The notes: generated by a model not told the origin, from the sequence alone. Shown: positions 25,793 to 35,007, numbered from the stretch's first letter. The stretch is 64,000 nucleotides of DNA from Pedobacter sp014947265 (GCF_014947265.1 NZ_JADCNK010000001.1:310001-374000); one strand, 5' to 3'. Made by a program: numbers and translations.

Positions 25793-27955
25793 ATGCAAAT
25801 ACCAAAAATTAAGATCCCCAAAAAATATTTAAAAATCGGAGCCTGGGTTTTAGGTGTTTTTTTAGTTGTTTGTATTGCGCTAGGGGCAGTAGCCTACAGC
25901 AAAAGGGAGGCGCTTCTTAAAAAAATGGTGGCTAAAGCAATTGCCAAGGCCAATAAAGATTATGATCTGGATGTCAAAATCGGATCAGTAGGTTTCACCG
26001 GTCTCAGCACGGTTAAAATGACCAATATTTCTGTTGTGCCTAAAGAACGCGATACCCTTTCAAACATTAATGAGCTGAGTGTTAGTGTTAAACTTTTTCC
26101 ATTAATATTCGGTAACGTAAAACTTTCGGAAGTAAAACTGAAAGACGGTTTTGTTAATGTCGTGCTTAAAGATTCGACTACAAATATCGATTTCATCTTA
26201 AAACGGAAGAAAAAAGACAGCACTCAAACCAACCGAAAAGCCAATTTATCAGAAATAGCCAGTAACATTTTAAATCAGGTTTTATATAAAATACCTGATG
26301 ATATGGATGTAAAAAACATGATTTTCAGGTTAAACGATCACGATACGGCCAGGTTAAGTTTTGCAACCAATGCTACGATAGATGGCGGCGACTTAAAATC
26401 AACCATTGACGTGAACAACAACGAATCTATCTGGCATGTTAATGGTTATGTTAATCCGGGCAGTAAAAAGTTAAATTTTATGGCCTATGCTGATGGAAAA
26501 AAGCTGGAATTACCTTACCTCAATAGTAAACTACATGCCAAGCTTAGTTTCGATACCTTGCAAACCGAATTAAAAAATGCCAAATACAGTGGCGATGATT
26601 ATAAGATATCTGGCTCGTGGTCAGTTAAAAACATGTTGATTAATCAACACCGTATTGCTTCAAACGACATTATAATCCAAAGCGCAAAATTAGATGCAGA
26701 TATCTTAGTTGGACCTAATTACATTGCTTTGGACAGTACCTCAACCGCTTATTTGAAAAATGCACAGATCCATCCCTTTGTTAAATATACTTTAGGAAAG
26801 AATAAAATATATGAGCTAAAGCTAAATGCTGAAGAGCAGGATGCGCAAGGGATTTTAGATGCATTTCCACAAGGCTTGTTCGAATCGCTCGAGGGATTAA
26901 AAGTACAGGGCAAAGTTAAATATAACCTTAACTTTTACCTGGACACCAAAATACCTGATAGCGTACGCTTTAATTCGACCTTAACGCCAGTTAATTTCAA
27001 AATTGTGCAGTGGGGAAAAACCAACCTGCAAAAAATCAACAATACTTTTGTATATACACCTTACGAATATGGCAAACCGATGCGTGATATTACCATTGGA
27101 CCATCGAACCCTAATTTCACGCCATTATCAGCCATTTCAAAGAATTTTATCAATGCCGTTTTAACGGCAGAAGATCCTTCATTTTTTACGCACAATGGTT
27201 TTGTTGAAGAATCGATTCGCAAATCAATCGCCGTAAATTTTAAAGAAAAGAAATTTAAGCGTGGTGGCAGTACCATCAGCATGCAACTGGTTAAGAATGT
27301 ATATTTAAGCCGTCAGAAAACTTTGGCCCGTAAAGCCGAAGAGATTTTGATTGTTTGGCTTATTGAACATAACCACCTGATTAGCAAACAGCGGATGCTG
27401 GAGGTATACTTCAACATCATGGAATTGGGGAAAAATATTTATGGGATAGGGGAAGCATCACGATATTATTTTGGAAAACAACCTGCCGATTTAACTATAG
27501 GCGATGGGCTGTTCCTGGCCAGTATTGTACCTAAACCGAAAGCGTCGATGTATAAATTTATGGCCGATGGAAGCCTGAAACCTTATATGTTCAACTATTT
27601 CAGGTTTATGGGTAATATTATGGCCAGAAAAGGCTTAACACCTGGCGACACCTCAGGTTATGGCTTTTATAATGTTCGCCTGAGAGAAGGACTCCGTCGT
27701 TACTTAGCACCTGATACTGCTTTGGTTGATACTTCTGCATTTGACGATGATGGAGATGGATTGCCGGTTGTAATTGTACACGATAAAAATAAAAGTTTCT
27801 TCGAACGCCTTTTTGGTAGTGGGGCTAAAAAAGATACAACGATAAATAAACAGACCACCACACCTGCCGATACCACCAAAACCAAAAAACAATTGAGGCA
27901 GGAGCGAAGGGAAGAACGAAGAAGACAGAAAGAATTGGAGAAAAGTCAGCAGTAG
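25793..27955 (+). CDS. AsmA-like/GT51 monofunctional transglycosylase
   Basis: A 720-residue inner-membrane protein. One transmembrane helix (about 15-37) is followed by an AsmA-like region (YDLDVKIGSVGFTGLSTVKM..., about 50-430) and then a GT51 peptidoglycan glycosyltransferase domain at about 440-620, with catalytic Glu460 in TAEDPSFFTHNG, RGGSTISMQLVKN from 490, KAEEILIVWLIE and LEVYFNIMELG. The C-terminal 100 residues are a charged tail ending QEKRRE-like Lys/Arg/Glu repeats. There is no transpeptidase domain. AsmA-GT51 fusion is an unusual architecture known from Bacteroidetes. It probably polymerises lipid II or a related lipid-linked sugar at the periplasmic face. Confidence 0.88.
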   Translation: MQIPKIKIPKKYLKIGAWVLGVFLVVCIALGAVAYSKREALLKKMVAKAIAKANKDYDLDVKIGSVGFTGLSTVKMTNISVVPKERDTLSNINELSVSVKLFPLIFGNVKLSEVKLKDGFVNVVLKDSTTNIDFILKRKKKDSTQTNRKANLSEIASNILNQVLYKIPDDMDVKNMIFRLNDHDTARLSFATNATIDGGDLKSTIDVNNNESIWHVNGYVNPGSKKLNFMAYADGKKLELPYLNSKLHAKLSFDTLQTELKNAKYSGDDYKISGSWSVKNMLINQHRIASNDIIIQSAKLDADILVGPNYIALDSTSTAYLKNAQIHPFVKYTLGKNKIYELKLNAEEQDAQGILDAFPQGLFESLEGLKVQGKVKYNLNFYLDTKIPDSVRFNSTLTPVNFKIVQWGKTNLQKINNTFVYTPYEYGKPMRDITIGPSNPNFTPLSAISKNFINAVLTAEDPSFFTHNGFVEESIRKSIAVNFKEKKFKRGGSTISMQLVKNVYLSRQKTLARKAEEILIVWLIEHNHLISKQRMLEVYFNIMELGKNIYGIGEASRYYFGKQPADLTIGDGLFLASIVPKPKASMYKFMADGSLKPYMFNYFRFMGNIMARKGLTPGDTSGYGFYNVRLREGLRRYLAPDTALVDTSAFDDDGDGLPVVIVHDKNKSFFERLFGSGAKKDTTINKQTTTPADTTKTKKQLRQERREERRRQKELEKSQQ

Positions 27956-28037
27956 GCTGTTACCAGTTTACAGTTCATGGTTAAACCCAATAATTAACCA
28001 GTTAACCAAATTATATAATTAACCACCCAACAGCGGC

Positions 28038-28580
28038 ATGCACAAAATAAAAGTAGAGGATAAGGAGTTCGAGATATTTTTAGAAAATGATACCCTAAAT
28101 AAAAGGATCCGTTTACTGGGCATCCAAATGAATGTGGACTACGAAAATAAATGCCCGTTATTTATCGGTGTACTAAATGGCAGTTTCCTATTTATGGCTG
28201 ATTTGATCAAAGAGATTAATGTACCTTGCGAAGTTGCTTTTATACGTGTAGCTTCCTACGAAGGAACAGCAAGTTCAGGGAATGTAAAAGAACTGATCGG
28301 ATTGCCGGATAACATCGAAGGCAGAGATATTGTTATTGTAGAAGATATTGTTGATACTGGCTTAACCTTAACGCATATTTTAAAAACGATAAAAGAAAAA
28401 AATCCGGCAACAGTTAAAGTTGCTTCTCTTTTACTTAAGCCAGGTGCTCTAAAACATGAAATTAAAGCGCTGGAATATGTTGGTTTTGAAATACCTAACG
28501 AGTTTGTGGTGGGCTATGGGTTAGATTACAATGGTCTTGGCAGAAACCTGACGGATATTTACAGAGCAACGGGCGCATAA
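28038..28580 (+). CDS. hpt: Hypoxanthine phosphoribosyltransferase
   Basis: A 180-residue purine-salvage enzyme that transfers a phosphoribosyl group from PRPP to hypoxanthine or guanine. The PRPP-binding loop IVIVEDIVDTGLTL is intact, and the flexible-loop block ASYEGTASSG and C-terminal VGYGLDYNGLGRNL match the family. Normal length. It is preceded by a 76-bp spacer made of TTAACCA-like words with no promoter box visible, and is followed by psd in the same direction. Confidence 0.96.
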   Translation: MHKIKVEDKEFEIFLENDTLNKRIRLLGIQMNVDYENKCPLFIGVLNGSFLFMADLIKEINVPCEVAFIRVASYEGTASSGNVKELIGLPDNIEGRDIVIVEDIVDTGLTLTHILKTIKEKNPATVKVASLLLKPGALKHEIKALEYVGFEIPNEFVVGYGLDYNGLGRNLTDIYRATGA

Positions 28581-28635
28581 TTTTTAAATTGGATTAATTT
28601 ATTTTTCGCACCTTTGCCCAATAATTTTTAACACA

Positions 28636-29295
28636 ATGACCATACATAAAGAAGGTTACACTACCATTGCCTTAAGCATACTGTTTATTTTCGTCATCAA
28701 CGCTATTGTTGATTATAAGTATCACGACATTACCTGGTTGCGCTGGTTCATTTATATTTTTTCAGCTGCATTATTCATTATTGTACTGCAGTTTTTTCGC
28801 AATCCGAGCCGCAGCTTTTCTTCAGGCGATAACCTGGTTATTTGCCCTGCAGATGGTAAAGTTGTGGTAATTGAAGAAACTGAAGAAGGAGAATATTTTA
28901 AAGATAAACGTTTACAGGTTTCGATTTTTATGTCGCCAGTAAACGTTCACATTAACCGTAATCCGATTTCGGGAGTAGTGAAGTTCTTCAAATATCACCC
29001 GGGAAAATATCTTGCAGCGTGGAATCCAAAATCATCTACCGAAAATGAACGTACAACCACTGTTGTCGAGCATAAAAACGGCACACCTGTATTGTTCCGT
29101 CAAATTGCAGGTGCTTTGGCCCGCAGGATTGTATGGTATGTAAAAGAAGGCGATCAGGTGATACAAACTGAACAGTTCGGTTTTATCAAATTCGGATCGA
29201 GGGTAGATGTTTTTCTTCCGGTCGGCACCAAAGTTAATGTAGAACTTAACCAGGTGGTAAAAGGTGGAATCACTACATTGGCAACTTTAAGCTAA
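28636..29295 (+). CDS. psd: Phosphatidylserine decarboxylase (archaeal/short type)
   Basis: A 219-residue proenzyme. Two membrane helices (about 10-27 and 37-54) precede the catalytic domain with CPADGKVV, FMSPVNVHINRNPISG and GALARRIV. The autocleavage site is FGSRVD with Ser188 as the pyruvoyl-forming residue, giving a long beta and short alpha chain as in the short-type Psd family. It makes phosphatidylethanolamine from phosphatidylserine. A strong terminator follows at 29313-29345. Confidence 0.95.
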   Translation: MTIHKEGYTTIALSILFIFVINAIVDYKYHDITWLRWFIYIFSAALFIIVLQFFRNPSRSFSSGDNLVICPADGKVVVIEETEEGEYFKDKRLQVSIFMSPVNVHINRNPISGVVKFFKYHPGKYLAAWNPKSSTENERTTTVVEHKNGTPVLFRQIAGALARRIVWYVKEGDQVIQTEQFGFIKFGSRVDVFLPVGTKVNVELNQVVKGGITTLATLS

Positions 29296-29312
29296 GGATA
29301 TAATACTTTATA

Positions 29313-29345
29313 AAAAAGCCGGTTTAGTTAATGCTAAACCGGCTT
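29313..29345 (+). terminator. Intrinsic terminator after psd
   Basis: Stem AAAAAGCCGGTTTAG / CTAAACCGGCTTTTT with loop TTAATG. The A-rich and T-rich ends make it potentially bidirectional. Confidence 0.85.
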
Positions 29346-29641
29346 TTTGTTTTTACTACCATTGTGTTAACCCAGTATTCCGTGAGAACACAGACCACGG
29401 AACCTGAAAGTATTTTGAAACACTGAAGAATCCACCTAAACCTGATAGCAACGGAAAGCCCGGATCCCGATTTTTCATCGGGAGAGGACTTGTAGTGAAT
29501 AGCAGGAACAAACTTTAATAGTTCCACAGGCTTTGCTTTCCAAAAAAAAGCAACTTTTTTTCCTTATCCATTACATCTTCTGTATCGCAATTTCTTTAAT
29601 TTACGCAGTGGTTTGTGGAGACAAAAACCACGGGATCAGAA
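29346..29641. other. Spacer between psd terminator and the MscS-like gene
   Basis: About 300 bp holding short inverted repeats: TTCCGTG...CACGGAA (from 29378), and CCCGAT...ATCGGG (29466-29482). The sequence GTTTGTGGAGACAAAAACCACGGG (29610-) resembles GAGAACACAGACCACGG (29382-). No gene is seen; an ORF on the minus strand here is low in coding character. Confidence 0.4.
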
Positions 29642-30817
29642 CTAATCTGTAGCATCATTACCCACTTCTTTTTCTGTGGCATTGCCAAGGGGCCTGTCGC
29701 TAATTAAACGCTGTGTTGGGTAAGCAAAATCAGATTTATTACGGATTACAATGTCCATAATCTCCAGGTTGATTTCCTGCCTGATTTTAAGGAATTCGGA
29801 ATAATTAAGTACTGTTACAAAATAATTAACTTCAACATTCAAACCCGAATCGCCAAAGCTTTTAAACGAGGCATTTCCATCATCGCTGGTGCCCTCATGA
29901 TTATTGATGTAACTTTCAATTTCGGTGATAATTTTTCTTAAAGAATCGGAACTGGTTTCGTATGTAAGTCCGATCACAAATGATACTTTACGTGAATTTC
30001 TCAATGAAAGGTTTTCTAAAACCCCATCGATCATGCCCCTATTGGGTAGGGTAGCCATGGTTTTTTCGGAAGTTCTGATCCTTGTGCTTCTGAAACCGAC
30101 CTTTTCTACAGTGCCTTCCACACCGTCAACCTTCACCAGGTCGCCAACAGTAAAAGGTTTATCTAAAAAGATGGTGAACGAACCTATTAAGTTCTCTAAG
30201 CTCTCTTTAGCCGCCAATGCAATAGCAATACCTCCAATACCCAATCCGGTTATCAGCGTCAATACATTAACCTCGAAAACAAAACCCAGCAGGGTAAAAA
30301 AACCAATAAAGATCACTACCGTTTTCAACAGCTCTTTTAAAAAGGGCACCAGTTGATCGTCGGCCTTATTTTCAGTAAGCGATGCTTTATATAACCAAAC
30401 GTGACTAATGAAGTCGATTATCCTTAAAATAATCCAAAAAACAGATAGAATGATCCCAAACAAAAATATCCGGTCGATACAATCGCCAATGGTTACCGGG
30501 ATCAACTCTTTAACCTTACCGATTAATTTACTATAATGGAATACAGCGACCTCTAGCGGATGCTTTAACTGGTTGATAGAAAGGTAAAGCGTAGCTAACA
30601 GAATAAAAACCTCTATCGGCTTAAGTAAAAGCCCAACAAATGCTTCGTCATGAGATTGACTAGAGAAATTTTTAAAGAGCCTAAACAGCAGTTTACTTAA
30701 AAGTTTTGATACAATCCTTTTGAATATTAGGCCTAAAAAAAGAATGCCACCTAAAAGAAAATAGGCTTTTACAGTATTGCCCCAAAAAACCTGGTCGAAA
30801 AAAGCAGAATCTAACAT
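29642..30817 (-). CDS. MscS-family mechanosensitive ion channel
   Basis: A 391-residue protein with several N-terminal membrane helices (to about 180), the pore-lining/MscS beta domain LGIGGIAIALAAKESLENLIGSFTIFLDKPFTVGDLVKV (about 193-230) and a C-terminal soluble cage. The GDLV-x-V-D-G-V-E-G-T-V motif is present. It releases solutes on hypo-osmotic stress. The minus-strand -7 box TACCTTTG (30822-30829) leaves only four bases to the ATG, so the mRNA is predicted leaderless, and the rplS terminator stands immediately upstream. Length is normal. Confidence 0.9.
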   Translation of the reverse strand: MLDSAFFDQVFWGNTVKAYFLLGGILFLGLIFKRIVSKLLSKLLFRLFKNFSSQSHDEAFVGLLLKPIEVFILLATLYLSINQLKHPLEVAVFHYSKLIGKVKELIPVTIGDCIDRIFLFGIILSVFWIILRIIDFISHVWLYKASLTENKADDQLVPFLKELLKTVVIFIGFFTLLGFVFEVNVLTLITGLGIGGIAIALAAKESLENLIGSFTIFLDKPFTVGDLVKVDGVEGTVEKVGFRSTRIRTSEKTMATLPNRGMIDGVLENLSLRNSRKVSFVIGLTYETSSDSLRKIITEIESYINNHEGTSDDGNASFKSFGDSGLNVEVNYFVTVLNYSEFLKIRQEINLEIMDIVIRNKSDFAYPTQRLISDRPLGNATEKEVGNDATD

Positions 30818-30821
30818 TTAA

Positions 30822-30829
30822 CAAAGGTA
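30822..30829 (-). promoter_or_regulatory. -7 box (TACCTTTG, minus) 4 nt before the MscS-like gene
   Basis: Exact TAnnTTTG match with a 4-base gap to the start codon at 30817. It is the same box sequence and the same gap as for trmD. Confidence 0.55.
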
Positions 30830-30834
30830 CAAAC

Positions 30835-30865
30835 AAAAAAACCTCCACGAAATGAATCGTGAAGG
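30835..30865 (-). terminator. Intrinsic terminator of rplS
   Basis: On the minus strand, CCTTCACGA pairs with TCGTGGAGG (one G-U pair) around a 6-base loop and is followed by seven T residues. Confidence 0.75.
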
Positions 30866-30887
30866 CTATATCTTATAATAAAGAATA

Positions 30888-31235
30888 TTATTTTCTCAAA
30901 GATTTGATACGGGCAGCTTTACCAGTTAAAGCACGTAAATAGAACAATTTCGCTCTACGAACTTTACCATAGCTATTTACTTCTACCTTCTCAATGTTTG
31001 GAGAGTTGATAGGGAAAATACGCTCAACCCCAATACTGTTGCTCATTTTACGAACTGTGAAAGTTTCGTTAGCACCAGCACTGTTACGTTGTATCACAAC
31101 ACCTTGGTAAATTTGGATACGTTCCTTATTACCTTCGCGAATTTTATAGTGTACGCTCACTGTATCGCCAGACTTGAACGCAGGAAAATCTTTTTTCGCG
31201 ATGGCCTGCTCTTCAACAAATTTTACTAAATCCAT
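30888..31235 (-). CDS. rplS: Ribosomal protein L19
   Basis: A 115-residue L19 with the conserved GDTVSVHYKIREGNKERIQ and VYQGVVI-type segment IYQGVVIQRNSAG, plus the C-terminal KLFYLRALTGKAARIKSLRK. It lies at the large-small subunit interface. The gene is the last member of the classical rpsP-rimM-trmD-rplS set; here it follows trmD with a 138-bp gap. It is followed by a terminator at 30835-30865. Nothing is unusual in the protein. Confidence 0.98.
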   Translation of the reverse strand: MDLVKFVEEQAIAKKDFPAFKSGDTVSVHYKIREGNKERIQIYQGVVIQRNSAGANETFTVRKMSNSIGVERIFPINSPNIEKVEVNSYGKVRRAKLFYLRALTGKAARIKSLRK

Positions 31236-31373
31236 GATTTTAAGCTATTAAATCGATATTTCATCCCGTGAAAATCGGATTGCAATATTAGGGATTATTT
31301 TTGATAAAAAAAAACCTATTTTAATTTTTTCCACATTCTTTATGAATTCCACATTCGATTGTGTTAAATGCTT

Positions 31374-32048
31374 CTATTCCAAAAGGTCAGGGCGGCGCAT
31401 TTTAGTCCGTTCTAAAGCCTGTTCGTGTCTCCACTCATTCACTTTTGCCTCGTGACCACTTAATAAAACATCCGGCACTTTATATCCGCGCCAATCTGCC
31501 GGCCGCGTATAAACTGGTGCATCAAGCAATTCTCCCTGAAAACTATCAGACAGGGCAGAGGTCTCATCATTTAAAACACCGGGGATTAAACGCACCACAG
31601 CATCTACCACAATCGCAGCAGGAAGCTCACCACCGCTTAAAACATAATCACCCACAGAAATCTCCCTCGTTACAAAGATATCGCGTATACGCTGATCTAT
31701 GCCTTTATAATGGCCACATAAAATAATGATGTTCTTTTTAATAGAAAGCTCGTTGGCTGTACTTTGATTTAAAGTAACACCATCGGGACTCATGAAAATA
31801 ATTTCATCGTATTCGCGCTCAGCCTGAAGTTTTTCTATACACGCTGCAAAGGGTTCGATACTCATCACCATGCCGCTTCCTCCGCCATATTGATAATCAT
31901 CTACACTTTTTTGTTTATTGGTGGCGTAATCCCGCAGGTTATGTACCACGATTTCGGCAATGCCTTTTTTTTGTGCACGTTGCAAAATAGAATGAGCAAA
32001 CGGGCTTTCTAATAAAGCGGGCAGAACTGTTATAATATCGAAACGCAT
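31374..32048 (-). CDS. trmD: tRNA (guanine37-N1)-methyltransferase
   Basis: A 224-residue SPOUT methyltransferase that methylates G37 of tRNAs, preventing frameshifting. Knot-fold landmarks are YGGGSGMVMSIEP, LCGHYKGIDQR and the YVLSGGELPAAIVVDAVVRLIPGVL loop; the start MRFDIITVLPAL is standard. Normally trmD follows rimM on one transcript, but here an antiparallel helicase gene separates them. A -7 box TACCTTTG at 32053-32060 ends 4 nt from the ATG, so trmD has its own promoter and probably a leaderless mRNA. Confidence 0.97.
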   Translation of the reverse strand: MRFDIITVLPALLESPFAHSILQRAQKKGIAEIVVHNLRDYATNKQKSVDDYQYGGGSGMVMSIEPFAACIEKLQAEREYDEIIFMSPDGVTLNQSTANELSIKKNIIILCGHYKGIDQRIRDIFVTREISVGDYVLSGGELPAAIVVDAVVRLIPGVLNDETSALSDSFQGELLDAPVYTRPADWRGYKVPDVLLSGHEAKVNEWRHEQALERTKMRRPDLLE

Positions 32049-32052
32049 AACG

Positions 32053-32060
32053 CAAAGGTA
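32053..32060 (-). promoter_or_regulatory. -7 box (TACCTTTG, minus) 4 nt before trmD
   Basis: Plus-strand CAAAGGTA. The four-base gap to the ATG at 32048 implies a transcript starting at or within a base or two of the start codon. It explains how trmD-rplS can be expressed despite the inserted helicase gene. Confidence 0.55.
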
Positions 32061-32241
32061 AGGCTTTAGTCTGAAGTCTTTAGCCCGAAGTCGAATTTTG
32101 CTGTTTGATTAAAATTTGAAATGAATAGCAATAGGAGCAAGTAATCAGAAGAGATCCAAAATTAGATACCCTTAAAAATTCGTAAATTAGCTTAAAGTTT
32201 AAAACTAGTAGGCACCGGATATTAAATAATTCACCATTCCA

Positions 32242-34392
32242 ATGAAGAAAGTAAAAACTGATTTAAGCAATCTAAACGGCCAACAGAAGAAAGCTGTGGT
32301 TTCAGAAACAAAACGACTGCTCGTTCTTGCTGGTGCGGGTTCAGGAAAAACAAAAACACTTTTGCAGAAATTGATTTATTTAATTGAAGAAAAGAATGTT
32401 AATCCTTCTAATATACTAGCGATCACATTTACTAAAAACGCCGTTAATGAAATGCTTGATAGACTGATCATTTCTGCTGATGATACCGAAAACTATCGGG
32501 AAATTTTATCAGATAAAAATAAATCTGCAAAAGAAAAGGATATTGAGCGATATTTTTTCAGTAAAAAGTATAAATGGATTGACAACTTGACGCTCCGTAC
32601 ATTTCACAGTCTGTGCTATAATATCTTAAGAAATTTTGGCGTAAACGAGTTTGATAATAAATTCAAAATAATTGGTGAAACAAAAAACCACCAAGATGAG
32701 TTCACAAAATACTCTGCTACAGAAACATCCTTTGAGGTTATGCATAAAATTTTGATTGAATGTTGTAAATCGAACAATTACCTTTTAGACTTAAAAAGAT
32801 ATATTCTTGATTATTTAGTAGATAAGATTCATCAAAAAAACCAAGCTAGGCCTAATTTATATCCTGAGGGAAAGTATTACACATCTTTAAATGGAACAAA
32901 AGTAAGATCCAAATCCGAGCAATATATTTCAGACTGGCTTTATAGGCACAGCATAAAATTTGAATATGAACCAATTATAAATTTTTCTGATTTTGATTTC
33001 AAACCTGACTTCTTTATTCCAGAAGCAAATTTATACATAGAACATATCAGTGACAAAAGTTATTCAACTAAAAACAAGGAAGATCAGTTTCAAAAAGCAA
33101 ATAAGCTTCTTGTAAAAACTTATGAGAAGCAAACGGAAGATACGGCTCTATTTAATGTTACACTAGAGCGGATCGTTAAAAACAGGCTACCAGCAAATTA
33201 TCATTATACTAATGCATTAAATTTTGAAGAGGAGTTTAAATTTTACCACAAAGAAATAAAGGACTTTTTAAGATTGGCGCTTTCAGCCTTGGATTTGGTA
33301 AAGGTCGAAAATATAGCAACAGATTTATTATTGAAAAAATCGCAAAAAGACCAACATGAAAGAGTAAGAGATTTTTACAAACTAGCTATCCCATTATTAA
33401 AAGAGTACCAGAAGTACTGTATCAATAAATCATATCTGGATTTTAACGACATGATTATTAAAACCATTGATTTATTCCAAAATCATAAAGAAATCGGTGA
33501 TAAATTCAGGCAGAAATTTGAATATATTTTAGTTGATGAATTTCAGGATGTAAATAATCTTCAAGTAGCGCTTCTCAAATTATTGTTAACACAAAATAAT
33601 CAATTATTTTGTGTTGGAGATGACTGGCAAAGCATTTATGGCTTTAGAGGGTCAAATGTTGATTACATTGTAAATTTTGAAAGCTATTTTCAGCATTCCA
33701 AAACAATAAAATTAAACATGAACTATAGAAGCACTGAGCATATAGTAAGCGCTAGCAATGAAGTTATAAAAAACAATAAATTTAAGGTTGAGAAAAATAT
33801 TCAATCTTTTAAAAAATCAGATAATAAGATTAACATCTTTGCAGGACAAGATGAAAATGAGAATCTTGACTATGTTGCTGCCGAGGTAAAAAAATTAATT
33901 TTAAAGGGCTATTTAAGAGAAGATATTCTTTTTTTGTACAGGAGAAGCAAGATGTTTAATCCTTATTTAGATCGTATGAAACAGGAAAAATTGTCTGTTA
34001 CAGGAAAAACAATACATGCATCAAAGGGTTTGGAAGCTAAAGCCGTTTTCATTATTGGATTAACCGAAGGAAATGGTGGCTTCCCCGATATCTGGATGGA
34101 AGATAGAATTTTTCAAGCAATAAAGATTTCAAATCATGATCTATTGTTTGAAGAAGAAAGAAGACTCTTTTATGTTGCCATTACTAGGGCCAAAGATGAG
34201 TTGTTTTTAATTACTGAAAAAGGAAATGAATCAAGTTTCTTAAAAGAAATACCAGACAATTTTACTCATAAGGCAAACTCGTCATTTAATCCGATAATTG
34301 AACATAATACATGTAAATTTTGTAAAAATCAGATAGATAAAAAATTCGTTTTTTGCCCTTACTGCGGAGAAAAACAAATTGAGCCTAATTAA
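32242..34392 (+). CDS. UvrD/Rep-type superfamily 1 helicase with embedded PD-(D/E)XK-like nuclease domain and zinc ribbon
   Basis: A 716-residue SF1A helicase with all motifs: Walker A GAGSGKT within 30-37, ITFTKNAVNEM, DEFQD (432-), GDDWQSIYGFRG, NYRSTEHIV, TIHASKGLEAKAVF and EERRLFYVAITRA. Between motifs Ia and II, at about 200-300, is an insert with E226, DFKPDFFIP (D256) and LYIEH (E267), the spacing of a PD-(D/E)XK-type nuclease fold. A zinc ribbon (C691, C694, C705, C708) ends the protein. It is oriented against the rpsP-rimM and trmD-rplS genes and is visibly more AT-rich than they are, which suggests acquisition. A DNA repair or anti-phage function is plausible but unproven; it has no partner gene. 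Confidence 0.85.
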   Translation: MKKVKTDLSNLNGQQKKAVVSETKRLLVLAGAGSGKTKTLLQKLIYLIEEKNVNPSNILAITFTKNAVNEMLDRLIISADDTENYREILSDKNKSAKEKDIERYFFSKKYKWIDNLTLRTFHSLCYNILRNFGVNEFDNKFKIIGETKNHQDEFTKYSATETSFEVMHKILIECCKSNNYLLDLKRYILDYLVDKIHQKNQARPNLYPEGKYYTSLNGTKVRSKSEQYISDWLYRHSIKFEYEPIINFSDFDFKPDFFIPEANLYIEHISDKSYSTKNKEDQFQKANKLLVKTYEKQTEDTALFNVTLERIVKNRLPANYHYTNALNFEEEFKFYHKEIKDFLRLALSALDLVKVENIATDLLLKKSQKDQHERVRDFYKLAIPLLKEYQKYCINKSYLDFNDMIIKTIDLFQNHKEIGDKFRQKFEYILVDEFQDVNNLQVALLKLLLTQNNQLFCVGDDWQSIYGFRGSNVDYIVNFESYFQHSKTIKLNMNYRSTEHIVSASNEVIKNNKFKVEKNIQSFKKSDNKINIFAGQDENENLDYVAAEVKKLILKGYLREDILFLYRRSKMFNPYLDRMKQEKLSVTGKTIHASKGLEAKAVFIIGLTEGNGGFPDIWMEDRIFQAIKISNHDLLFEEERRLFYVAITRAKDELFLITEKGNESSFLKEIPDNFTHKANSSFNPIIEHNTCKFCKNQIDKKFVFCPYCGEKQIEPN

Positions 34393-34422
34393 TACTTATT
34401 TAGGTATGTCAAAAGAATTATT

Positions 34423-34950
34423 TTATTTTTCTAAATAGATATCTAGTAAACCCTCAGGTAGATTCAACGTCACAATTTTTTCATCCTCGTGGTATTCTAC
34501 AATAAAATCTTCATTTAACGGGAACAGGATTTCGGTTTCTTTGTACATCACTGCAGCCACAAATTGTTGTGGGTATTCGTTTACTTCCAAAATTTCGCCT
34601 AGTTCACCCAAAGTTTCATCTATTGCTAAATAACCTTTAAAGTCAGTATAGAAAAATTCTCCTTCTTCGCGTTCTGGCATTTGCGACAGGGGCAGGTATA
34701 GTTTCTTTTTTAATAGCTGCTGCACTTTATCGATATGATCAGCATCATCAAAATTAAAATATCCGGTTTTATTGGCTTGTAATTTTGCCGAAGCCACAAA
34801 ATAGGGAACAAGCTTACCATTCATATCGGCAAATACCACATCAAATTCGAGTTGTTCGTATTCATCAAATTCGAAAAATACCTGAACTTCTCCCTTTAAA
34901 CCCCTAGTTTTAGTAACGTAACCTATATAAAATGCTTCTTCGTGTTTCAT
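34423..34950 (-). CDS. rimM: Ribosome maturation factor RimM
   Basis: A 175-residue 16S processing factor that assists 30S head assembly by binding S19. The N-terminal barrel starts YIGYVTKTRGLKGEVQVFFEF and a PRC-barrel occupies the C-terminal half (FFYTDFKGYLAIDETLGELGEI). It follows rpsP with a 79-bp spacer that contains a terminator-like hairpin. Its usual downstream neighbour trmD has been separated by the helicase gene. The size and conserved blocks are normal. Confidence 0.93.
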   Translation of the reverse strand: MKHEEAFYIGYVTKTRGLKGEVQVFFEFDEYEQLEFDVVFADMNGKLVPYFVASAKLQANKTGYFNFDDADHIDKVQQLLKKKLYLPLSQMPEREEGEFFYTDFKGYLAIDETLGELGEILEVNEYPQQFVAAVMYKETEILFPLNEDFIVEYHEDEKIVTLNLPEGLLDIYLEK

Positions 34951-34973
34951 ATTATTACATTGACATTTTTAGT

Positions 34974-35007
34974 TAAAAAAATAGCGTTCCGAATCCGGAA
35001 CGCTATT
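34974..35007 (-). terminator. Hairpin between rpsP and rimM
   Basis: Perfect stem AATAGCGTTCCG / CGGAACGCTATT with loop AATC. On the minus strand it is followed by a T run (complement of the A tract 34974-34980), so it can end rpsP transcripts or attenuate rimM. Confidence 0.75.

Noticed and set aside
29324..29527. An ORF on the minus strand after psd.
   Set aside because: It crosses the psd terminator and several short inverted repeats and resembles no protein.
32242..34392. Reading the helicase as a plain UvrD housekeeping gene.
   Set aside because: It carries an extra domain and zinc ribbon and splits a conserved operon; a repair housekeeping role is possible but not the simplest explanation.
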